DNA of 5,890 nt from Dehalococcoidia bacterium (lineage in GTDB: Bacteria > Chloroflexota > Dehalococcoidia > GIF9 > UBA5620). The notes under the pieces are model-generated. The model saw only the letters and a program-made list of their open reading frames with translations, was not told the origin of the DNA and ran no database searches. Numbering within the stretch: position 1 is the stretch's first letter; each line of letters begins with the position of its first letter. Position numbers and translations under genes: made by a program. The stretch is taken from positions 1 to 5,890 of the forward strand of contig JADHWZ010000133.1 of the NCBI GenBank assembly GCA_016783225.1. The letters are read 5' to 3'. Positions 1 to 5,890 of the stretch are shown here, one piece after another.

Positions 1-1
1 C

Positions 2-475
2 GTCTACAATATCACTCGCACCATTCTCAATGCCTTGCGCTCCATCGAGCCGCTGATCATGGTGGTGGCCTTTGCCGTGTGGGCGGGTATTGGTCCCTTC
101 GCCGGCGTGCTGGCCCTGGCGTTGCACACCATCGCCGCCTTGGGCAAGCTCTACTCGGAGCAAGTAGAGAACATCATGGTTGGCCCCATCGAAGCGGTGA
201 CGGCCACCGGCGCCAACCGTTTGCAGACCATCGCCTACGCCGTCATCCCCCAGATCGTGCCGCCCTACATCGCATTCACCATCTATCGTTGGGATATCAA
301 CGTGCGCATGTCCACCATCATCGGCTTCGGCGGTGGAGGAGGTATTGGTTTCCTGGTGCAGCAAAACCTGAACCTGCTCAAATACCGCGACGCCAGCGTG
401 CAGATGATCGCCATTGCCATCGTGGTGGCCACGCTTGACTTTGCCAGCGCTAAGGTGAGGGAGCGGATTATCTAG
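2..475 (+). CDS. phnE: Phosphonate-type ABC transporter permease, C-terminal part (PhnE family), 5'-truncated
   Basis: Inner-membrane permease subunit of an ABC importer for phosphonates or related phosphorus compounds; it would work with a PhnC-type ATPase and a PhnD-type binding protein, presumably encoded upstream. The reading frame is open from base 2 and gives 157 residues before a TAG stop; full PhnE proteins are roughly 260-290 residues, so about 100 are missing. A TTG at 35 is internal and not a start. Visible features: hydrophobic segments at about residues 18-47, 85-95 and 131-146; the cytoplasmic EAA loop at 64-83 (E64-A-V, G70, I82-P83) that docks on the ATPase; then the glycine-rich IIGFGGGGGIGF stretch (106-117), typical of PhnE. 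The protein ends in a basic tail (KVRERII), as usual for the family. It appears to be the last gene of its operon. The permease family is clear; the exact substrate (phosphonate, phosphite or phosphate ester) cannot be told from this fragment. Confidence 0.88.
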   Translation, partial: VYNITRTILNALRSIEPLIMVVAFAVWAGIGPFAGVLALALHTIAALGKLYSEQVENIMVGPIEAVTATGANRLQTIAYAVIPQIVPPYIAFTIYRWDINVRMSTIIGFGGGGGIGFLVQQNLNLLKYRDASVQMIAIAIVVATLDFASAKVRERII

Positions 476-514
476 GTAGGGGGGCTGGGTTGAATAGGTG
501 CTGGTTTTAAGGAA

Positions 515-546
515 AAGGGGCTGTCCTATATCCGGGAGAGCCCCTT
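515..546 (+). terminator. Terminator-like hairpin after the permease gene
   Basis: A perfect 8-bp stem pairs AAGGGGCT (515-522) with AGCCCCTT (539-546). The 16-base loop can form a further TCC/GGA pairing (524-526 with 535-537). It lies 40 bases after the permease stop codon and before the promoter of the next unit, the right place to separate the two operons. The following bases (TATCATGTTTATG) are only moderately T-rich, so it lacks a proper U-tract; it may be a weak intrinsic terminator or an mRNA 3'-end stabiliser. Confidence 0.55.
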
Positions 547-609
547 ATCATGTTTATGAACGGTATCGGTGGAGATCGGGTTTAGAAGAGGCAAGTAATC
601 CGAGAAGGT

Positions 610-657
610 TGACAGTGAATAGATGGAGTCGAACACAACTGTCATAGAACTGTGACA
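610..657 (+). promoter_or_regulatory. Candidate operator: three TGACA/TGTCA repeats upstream of the -10 box
   Basis: TGACAGT (610-616) is the inverse of ACTGTCA (638-644). TGTCA (640-644) is in turn inverted relative to TGACA (653-657), giving TGTCA-N8-TGACA. AACTGT also occurs twice in direct orientation, 11 bases apart (637-642 and 648-653), about one helical turn. The inner dyad is centred near 648.5. If transcription starts about 7 bases after the -10 box, at about 690, the dyad is centred near -42, where many activators bind beside RNA polymerase. The regulator is unknown. These are short words, so chance is a real alternative. Confidence 0.35.
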
Positions 658-684
658 TTCAATGAACAACGGGGAGTGTATAAT
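656..684 (+). promoter_or_regulatory. Probable sigma70-type promoter for the two signalling genes
   Basis: A perfect TATAAT lies at 679-684, 47 bases before the ATG at 732. At the normal 17-base spacing the -35 position (656-661, CATTCA) matches TTGACA poorly. A better word, TGTGAC at 651-656, sits 22 bases away, which is too far. A perfect TTGACA at 609-614 is also too distant. A strong -10 with a weak -35 suggests dependence on an activator or on an alternative housekeeping-like sigma factor. The expected start is near 690, giving a leader of about 40 bases. Confidence 0.5.
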
Positions 685-716
685 TAGTGTGCACGCATAT
701 GCCCTTCTGTTTGCTT

Positions 717-722
717 GGAGGT
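717..722 (+). promoter_or_regulatory. Ribosome binding site of the S1-receiver-GAF-kinase gene
   Basis: GGAGGT lies 9 bases before the ATG at 732 and is a near-perfect Shine-Dalgarno sequence. It fixes the start at 732: the first residues (MSRGTKRG) form a short basic lead into the first S1 domain, and nothing upstream in frame looks coding. Confidence 0.8.
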
Positions 723-731
723 AGGTGAGAT

Positions 732-2993
732 ATGAGCCGTGGAACGAAGCGAGGATTCGCTAAAGACGAACAGATCATCGTAACAGTCGAGCGAATCTTA
801 CCCTTCGGGGTGTTTGTCCGTCTAGAAGACGGGAAAAAGGGCTACATCCGCCGTCGTGAACTCTCGCTGGAGGGTGACGTTACCCCACAAGAGGTGGTAT
901 CTCCAGGCCAGCAGATCGAGGCCGTTATTCTCGAGCTTGAGGAACCAGCCCTGAGTATAGAACTCAGTCACAGGGCTACCTTGCCCGATCCCTGGGAAGA
1001 ATTCACTGGCAAGTTCCGACAGGGAGACGTCATCAAGGCCAGGATCAAGGACTTGGTCCCAACCGGTGCCTTCGCCCAAATCCTCCCCGGTGTGGACGGC
1101 TTCATTCCGACAGAAGAATTGACTCCTTGGACAGTGGAAAACCCAGAGGAAGTTGTGTGGGTGGGTGACGACGTGGAGGCAGTGATCACACGGCTAGAAT
1201 CCACCCGTCAGGGGGTTGGGCTGAGTATTCGTCTTAGATTGAAGCAGTTGAGCCAAGTGGAAGCTATCATGGAACAACTGCACCAGAAGCCCAAAACGCA
1301 AATCACTGGCAAGGATCAGTTGGAGGAGCAGACATCTGATTTGGAAGAATACCCAGACGGGATAGAGCAAGCTGGGCCAGTTTTGGTGGTGGACGACCAT
1401 GATGGGATCAGGGAGCCACTGGTGAAGTGGCTAAGCGACCAGGGGTGCCCGGCCCACGGCGCAAAGGCAGCCCCTGAGGCCCTGGACTTCTGCAAGAAGC
1501 AGAACTATGGGCTGATTCTGGTTGACTTGGACTTGCCAGAGATAGATGGGCTGAGCCTCATGCGGCGACTCCGGGGCTGTGGAGACTCGACGCCCATGGC
1601 CGTGATGAGCAACCCAGAATGGCTCGAGAAACATCTGTCGGAGATTCAGGCTCTGAAGGTAGCCGACGTCTTCTCCAAGCCTTTGGACCCAGATGATATT
1701 CGGAAGCTGCTGCTTCGGCTGGCGAGGGGTGAAAAGCCGCAGTTGCAATTGGAGTCTGTGGCGTCAAGCACTGCCACTGAGCTACGGCCGTATCAAGAAC
1801 TGGTCACAGTCATGCGTTCCGGCCAATCCCTGGCTAGGCGATTTCAGCAAGGATTGGAACAACTCGTTGAAGCCACGCGGGCAAAAGAAGGAATCATCTT
1901 TCACCTGGACCCAATCTCCCAAACTGTATCCATCGTTGCCCAGGCGGGCGCAATCCCCTTGAACCAAGATGCCATCTATTCCCTGGTGGACAGCCCGGTG
2001 AAAGATGTCATCCGAGAGGGAGGAGAAGTATGGGAGAACCGGGTTTCGCAGAAACACACGGCGCGGTTTCGCAAACTGCTGGACCTGTTGCCCTTTGAGT
2101 CCTGCATCGGGGTGCCTATTGAGGCAAGTGGGCAAGTCGAATACGCGCTATTCCTTTTCCATCGGAAATCGAAGGCCTTCTCCCGCTACCACCTGTGGGG
2201 TGCCTGGGCAATGGCGACTCTGTTCGCTGTGGCTCTGGAGCAGCAGGCCTTGGACGAGCGGATTCAGGCGATGAGTCGCATTTTCCTCAGCGGGCAATTA
2301 GCGGCTGGCTTCGGCCATGAGGTGTCCAACAAACTGTCTGGCCTGGAACTCCAGTTTCGCAACACGCGGTCCGATTTCGAACGCCTGTGGCAAGAGCACC
2401 CCGAGCTGCGTGAATCCTTTGATTCTATAGAGGTAAGGCAAGCTCTGGACAAGGCAGTAGAAAAGGCTCTGGATCTAAAGCAAACAGTGAAAGATTTCCA
2501 GAAGCTAATGAAGGCGAAAGAGGAGGCTCAAGACATTGATGTCAACCAGGCAGTACGCCAGGCCGAGGCTCTGGTGCGGCCTCTGGCCCGGCGGGCGAAG
2601 GTGGACATTCGACTGACTCTGGGCCACAACCTGCCACCCGTGATAGGTAGCAACATCGGCCTGCAACAAGTCTTCTTGAATCTGATGCTCAATGCCGTAC
2701 AGCACACGGAGCACAAGCCGGATGACCGACGCGCACTGGAGATAGCCACCATCTATGAGACCGGGGATGGTGACTTTCCGGTGAAGGTTCGCTTCTCCGA
2801 CACTGGGCCGGGGATTCATAGACAACTATGGGAGAAGATTTTTGCCCTGGGATTTTCCTCCAGGCCTGGCGGGTCGGGCCTGGGGCTTTACATTGCCAGG
2901 AGCCTAGTAGGGTCGATGGGCGGGCATATCTTCGTGAAGGAGAGCCTGATTCCCCTAGGCACCACGTTTTTGGTAGAATTGCCGGCAGGGTGA
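732..2993 (+). CDS. Soluble S1-S1-receiver-GAF histidine kinase (hybrid two-component sensor with RNA-binding-type domains)
   Basis: A 753-residue protein without signal peptide or membrane segment, so cytoplasmic. Domain order: S1/OB-fold 1 (about 14-80, core RILPFGVFVRLEDGKKGYI); S1 2 (about 95-171, core LVPTGAFAQILPGVDGFIP); an acidic, polar linker (about 176-212); receiver (216-333) with acidic pair D221/D222, phosphoacceptor D265 (VDLDLPEIDG), S293 in place of the usual Thr, and K316; a GAF-like domain (about 365-505, with CIGVPIE at 458-464); then the kinase. The kinase has an H-box GFGHEVSNKLSGLE with H529, an N-box around N650/N654, a G1 box SDTGPGI (D690) and a G2 box GGSGLGL (713-719). 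All residues for autophosphorylation are present. The H-box resembles the HExxNPL type but has Lys where Pro is usual. S1 domains usually bind single-stranded RNA and are rare in sensor kinases, so an RNA or ribosome-linked input is an inference, not shown. Stop TGA; the next gene starts after 32 bases. The kinase and receiver calls are firm, the S1 calls strong, and the GAF call moderate. Confidence 0.9.
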   Translation: MSRGTKRGFAKDEQIIVTVERILPFGVFVRLEDGKKGYIRRRELSLEGDVTPQEVVSPGQQIEAVILELEEPALSIELSHRATLPDPWEEFTGKFRQGDVIKARIKDLVPTGAFAQILPGVDGFIPTEELTPWTVENPEEVVWVGDDVEAVITRLESTRQGVGLSIRLRLKQLSQVEAIMEQLHQKPKTQITGKDQLEEQTSDLEEYPDGIEQAGPVLVVDDHDGIREPLVKWLSDQGCPAHGAKAAPEALDFCKKQNYGLILVDLDLPEIDGLSLMRRLRGCGDSTPMAVMSNPEWLEKHLSEIQALKVADVFSKPLDPDDIRKLLLRLARGEKPQLQLESVASSTATELRPYQELVTVMRSGQSLARRFQQGLEQLVEATRAKEGIIFHLDPISQTVSIVAQAGAIPLNQDAIYSLVDSPVKDVIREGGEVWENRVSQKHTARFRKLLDLLPFESCIGVPIEASGQVEYALFLFHRKSKAFSRYHLWGAWAMATLFAVALEQQALDERIQAMSRIFLSGQLAAGFGHEVSNKLSGLELQFRNTRSDFERLWQEHPELRESFDSIEVRQALDKAVEKALDLKQTVKDFQKLMKAKEEAQDIDVNQAVRQAEALVRPLARRAKVDIRLTLGHNLPPVIGSNIGLQQVFLNLMLNAVQHTEHKPDDRRALEIATIYETGDGDFPVKVRFSDTGPGIHRQLWEKIFALGFSSRPGGSGLGLYIARSLVGSMGGHIFVKESLIPLGTTFLVELPAG

Positions 2994-3010
2994 TGGAAAG
3001 TGTGAAGCCT

Positions 3011-3016
3011 GAGGAG
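3011..3016 (+). promoter_or_regulatory. Ribosome binding site of the receiver-GAF array gene
   Basis: GAGGAG lies 9 bases before the ATG at 3026. An in-frame GTG at 3020, right after an in-frame TGA (3017-3019), is only 3 bases from this site, so the ATG is the better start. No promoter or terminator is evident in the 32-base gap after the kinase gene, which supports co-transcription and separate ribosome entry. Confidence 0.7.
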
Positions 3017-3025
3017 TGAGTGACA

Positions 3026-5890
3026 ATGACCGAAGAACGATTGCGGGTTCTGCTACTCGACGATGAAAAAAGCCTGCGGGAGCCCCTGAAGGACTACCTA
3101 AAGAAGAACTTCGGCTACCATGTGGACGCTGTCGCCAGTGGCGAAGAGGCTTTGCGACTGGTGGAGGAGGCACAAGGGCACTACGATGTGGCCTTGATTG
3201 ACGAGGTTCTTACAGATGGGCTCAATGGCATACAGGTGATGCAGGAGATCAATGTCCGTTACCCAGACGTCGAATCCATCATCTTCACCGGCTGGGGTAA
3301 CGAGTCCAGGCAGCGGGCACTCCAAGCCGGTGCCTTCCGCTATCTAGAAAAGCCCTTTGACACCGACGAACTGGCGATGCTGATTCGTACTGCGGGGCAG
3401 CAGGTGCGTTTGCGGGACATCGGCCGGGCCATCCTCTCGGAGCGAGACCTGGATCGGGTGCTAGAAAGGATTGATGCGGCTGCTAGTTCCTTGGCCCTGG
3501 CTGACGAGGCAGCCATCACACTCCAGAACCCGGTCACAGGAAAGATACAGGTTTACACAAAGACTTATACGGCTAAACAGGAATGGAAAAAGCATTTCAG
3601 AGACCGGGACTTGTCCAGAGAGATCATCCAGACCGGGCAGATGGTGCGGGTGTCGGACACGAAGCAGGACGATCGGGTGGATCCGGAGGTGATTGAGGCC
3701 GGCATTCGCACCTTCGTGGGTGTGCCCATCCCTGGAGAGGGCGGGAGCCTGGGTGTACTGTACGTCTACAGCCAACAGTCCGGGCGCTTTGATGAAGGAA
3801 GCACGGTGGCCGTGCTCCAAACCCTGGCCAGCCAAGCCGGATTGGCCATCGCCAATGCTCGGGCCTTCCAACAAACCCAAGCCCATGCTGGCTACATGGA
3901 GGCCTTGGTGCGCGCTGGACAGGGACTAACAAGGACAACCAGGCTGGAAGACCAGTTAGCAATAGCCTGGAACTTTGTACGGAACCAGCTCAAGGTCGCC
4001 ACCTTCTTCGTGGGCTTGTATGACAAACAAGCGGACATGTTGCGTTTCCCTCTAGCCTATGACGAAGACCGGCAGATGGAGATCCCCAACCGACGTCTGG
4101 GCGATGACCCAAAGCAGTGGGGTATCACCGGCCATGTAGTCAAGACCGGGCAGGAGTTGTGTTGGTTTAGGCAGGAAGACGCCAGGAAGCAATGCCGTTC
4201 TTTGGGCATCAAAGGAATTCAAGTCGGCAAGCCATGTCAGTCTTGCTTCTACTTGCCGCTCAAGATAGGTGATGAGGTTGTTGGTGCAGTTTCCATCCAA
4301 AGCTATGATCGCTACGCCTTCACCTCCACTCTGCTAGATGCCTGCCGGGCTCTGGGTGGTCAGTTGGCCGTAGCACTGGAAAATGCCCGGCTGTTCCAGG
4401 CAGAGGCTCAGCAACGGCAGGAGGCGGAGACTCTGCGAGAGATAGCGCTGGCACTCACCACCACACTGGAGCAGCAGGAAATCTTCGAGCGAATTTTGAG
4501 CGAGCTCCAGAAAGTAGTCCCCTATGACAGCGCTTCGGTGCAATTGCTCAAAGGTGACTGTCTGGAGATTATCGCTGGGCGTGGTTTCCCTAACCTATCG
4601 GAGGTTCTGGGCGCCTCATTCCCTGTGGACGGTGACAATCCCAACCGTGAAGTGATGCGAAAGCGATTACCGCTCATTGTCTCGGACGCGCAGGCTGAAT
4701 ATCCGGGGTTCTCCCAAGAACCCCACATCCGCGCCGATATCCACGGTTGGCTAGGGGGGCCGATGCTGATCGGTGACCGGCTTATTGGGATGATAGCTCT
4801 AGACAAGCACCAGCCAGGATTTTATACAGAGGAACACATCCGACTGGCGCAGACCTTTGCCGCCCAGGCGGCTGTGGCCATCGAGAATGCCCGGTTGTTC
4901 CAGGAGCGGGAATTCCTGCTTGAAACAAGTAAAATGGTCTCATCAGCACAAGACCTGGATCAGAGCCTTCAAACCTTGGCTGAGAGATTAGTCCATTCCC
5001 TCGTCGTCACGTTCTGTCGTATCTCTCTCCTGGATGATACGGACAGGATACTGATAACCAGGGCTGCATACCCAATAGTCGGCGACCTGGCCTGGAACCC
5101 AGGGATTGGTCAGCAGTACCCCCTGAGCGAGGCACCAGACGAGGCTAAAGCGATCGAGACAGGTCAGCGTCAGACTCTGCGGTTGGAAGAAAGCCCTGAG
5201 TTGCTCTCGAGCCTGAAACACAGAACATGTTTCCAAGATGTGTTGAAGGCAGCCATTTTGATTCCCTTGATAGTTGGCGAGAAGGTGTTTGGCATAATCA
5301 CGCTGGGGGAGAGGCGGAATTGGGAGCGTGGTTCCTTTGCACAAGAGCGGGTTGCATTATGCGAAGCTGTTGCTGACCAAGTAGCTGCTCTCATCGCAAG
5401 AATGAGACTACAGGAACAGATCCAAAGGGAGATGCAAGAAAAAGCCCGTTGGTTAGAGCAGGCGAGCAAGGCAAGGGATGCAGCAAGACATATCGCAAGT
5501 GTGATGATCTTGGAAGATCTTCCTGCTACACTGGAGTCGATCGTGAAAGCCACCAAAGAGGTTGCCGATTGTGATGCTGTAACGCTCTATGCGTACGACC
5601 AGGATAAGGATGACTTCGTCTACCCCCCAACCACTTTGGGATTGCGGGATGAAAAAGGAGTTCGTTGGCTCGACTACGTTGACAGAAATTCGGTGGTTTG
5701 GAGAATTCTCGCTCTTGATCGTCCTCACATCGCTGAGGATGCCCCCAATGATTCACTGATGAAGGAGCAGCAGCAGGGGGCACTCCCTCCGTTCGTCATC
5801 AGAGAAGCTATCAAATCATCCATTGGGCTTCCTCTGAAAGCCGGTGATCGCAAAGTCGGCGTGATGTTCGTCAACTACCGCTCGTCACAT
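3026..5890 (+). CDS. Response regulator with tandem GAF sensor domains, 3'-truncated by the window end
   Basis: The frame is open from ATG 3026 to the last base (955 codons, no stop), so the C-terminus and output are missing. Receiver at residues 6-125 with D12/D13, phosphoacceptor D59 (ALIDEVLTDGLNG), T88 and K109: a complete active site. GAF-type units follow at about 139-283, 298-458, 473-627, 631-797 and 813 onward (incomplete). The first three end in the same helix signature (AIANARAFQ, ALENARLFQ, AIENARLFQ), and the units carry late strands such as GVPIPGEGGSLGVLYV, LPLKIGDEVVGAVSI, GPMLIGDRLIGMIAL and IPLIVGEKVFGIITL. GAF 2 contains C379, C390, C404 and C407. A charged helical linker (about 794-815) could be a coiled coil. 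GAF domains bind small ligands, chromophores or cyclic nucleotides; no tetrapyrrole-lyase signature is obvious, so ligands are unknown. No membrane segment is seen. Placement 32 bases after the kinase gene suggests D59 accepts phosphate from that kinase. A C-terminal kinase, GGDEF or phosphatase domain beyond the window is possible. Confidence 0.88.
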   Translation, partial: MTEERLRVLLLDDEKSLREPLKDYLKKNFGYHVDAVASGEEALRLVEEAQGHYDVALIDEVLTDGLNGIQVMQEINVRYPDVESIIFTGWGNESRQRALQAGAFRYLEKPFDTDELAMLIRTAGQQVRLRDIGRAILSERDLDRVLERIDAAASSLALADEAAITLQNPVTGKIQVYTKTYTAKQEWKKHFRDRDLSREIIQTGQMVRVSDTKQDDRVDPEVIEAGIRTFVGVPIPGEGGSLGVLYVYSQQSGRFDEGSTVAVLQTLASQAGLAIANARAFQQTQAHAGYMEALVRAGQGLTRTTRLEDQLAIAWNFVRNQLKVATFFVGLYDKQADMLRFPLAYDEDRQMEIPNRRLGDDPKQWGITGHVVKTGQELCWFRQEDARKQCRSLGIKGIQVGKPCQSCFYLPLKIGDEVVGAVSIQSYDRYAFTSTLLDACRALGGQLAVALENARLFQAEAQQRQEAETLREIALALTTTLEQQEIFERILSELQKVVPYDSASVQLLKGDCLEIIAGRGFPNLSEVLGASFPVDGDNPNREVMRKRLPLIVSDAQAEYPGFSQEPHIRADIHGWLGGPMLIGDRLIGMIALDKHQPGFYTEEHIRLAQTFAAQAAVAIENARLFQEREFLLETSKMVSSAQDLDQSLQTLAERLVHSLVVTFCRISLLDDTDRILITRAAYPIVGDLAWNPGIGQQYPLSEAPDEAKAIETGQRQTLRLEESPELLSSLKHRTCFQDVLKAAILIPLIVGEKVFGIITLGERRNWERGSFAQERVALCEAVADQVAALIARMRLQEQIQREMQEKARWLEQASKARDAARHIASVMILEDLPATLESIVKATKEVADCDAVTLYAYDQDKDDFVYPPTTLGLRDEKGVRWLDYVDRNSVVWRILALDRPHIAEDAPNDSLMKEQQQGALPPFVIREAIKSSIGLPLKAGDRKVGVMFVNYRSSH
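4379..4904 (+). repeat. Near-identical GAF-end repeat (two 22-base copies)
   Basis: Bases 4379-4400 and 4883-4904 match at 20 of 22 positions; both encode ENARLFQ, the last helix of GAF 2 and GAF 3, and both differences are silent. The 504-base period equals one GAF unit plus linker (168 codons). A weaker third copy of the peptide (ANARAFQ) ends GAF 1. This fits growth of the array by domain duplication, with the connecting helix best conserved; strong selection on this helix could give the same picture. Confidence 0.6.

Noticed and set aside
79..438. An alternative + strand frame inside the permease gene
   Set aside because: Its product is rich in Arg, His and Pro, as expected for an out-of-frame reading of GC-rich coding DNA, whereas the other frame gives a clear PhnE-type permease.
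689..702. Palindromes GTGCAC (689-694) and GCATATGC (695-702) just after the -10 box
   Set aside because: Short perfect palindromes without loops are expected by chance and do not form useful RNA hairpins. There is no second copy nearby to support an operator.
699..728. A 9-codon reading frame (ATG CCC TTC ... TGA) in the leader, ending 3 bases before the start of the kinase gene
   Set aside because: It has no Shine-Dalgarno, would start only about 9 bases from the predicted mRNA 5' end, and overlaps the ribosome binding site of the real gene. Chance is the simpler explanation.
3461..3962. Long antisense reading frames opposite the receiver-GAF gene (for example 3461-3886 and 3624-3962 on the minus strand)
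   Set aside because: Their peptides show no recognisable domain, they overlap each other in different frames, and the + strand frame is continuous and clearly coding.
1..5890. CRISPR arrays, tRNA or rRNA genes, insertion sequences or attachment sites
   Set aside because: I looked and saw no regularly spaced direct repeats, no tRNA-like arm pattern, no transposase and no terminal inverted repeats. Nearly all of the window is taken up by three coding frames.

Overview
The window comes from a bacterial chromosome or large contig of moderate-to-high GC. It looks like a soil or water bacterium rich in signalling genes. Soluble GAF-rich sensor/regulator proteins of this style are common in Chloroflexota (Anaerolineae-like lineages), and that is my best guess. 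It is an inference from protein style only; no rRNA or other marker gene is present.

Layout, all on the + strand: (1) positions 2-475 are the 3' end of a phosphonate-type ABC transporter permease (PhnE family), cut by the window start. (2) Positions 476-731 are a non-coding gap of 256 bases. It holds a terminator-like hairpin (515-546), a cluster of TGACA/TGTCA repeats (610-657), a perfect TATAAT -10 box (679-684) and a strong ribosome binding site (717-722). (3) Positions 732-2993 encode a 753-residue soluble protein with the order S1 - S1 - receiver - GAF - histidine kinase. (4) After 32 bases, a second signalling gene starts at 3026 and is still open at the window end, 955 codons later. 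It has an N-terminal receiver followed by four complete GAF domains and most of a fifth.

Genes 3 and 4 look like one transcription unit encoding a cytoplasmic phosphosignalling pair. The kinase, which carries its own receiver, is the obvious phosphodonor candidate for the receiver of the downstream GAF-array protein. The unusual part is the pair of S1-type (OB-fold, usually RNA-binding) domains at the front of a histidine kinase, which suggests that an RNA or ribosome-linked input is coupled to phosphotransfer. The second protein adds a long ligand-sensing array, one GAF of which carries a four-cysteine set that could hold a metal or act as a redox switch. The end of the second protein, and so its output, lies outside the window.
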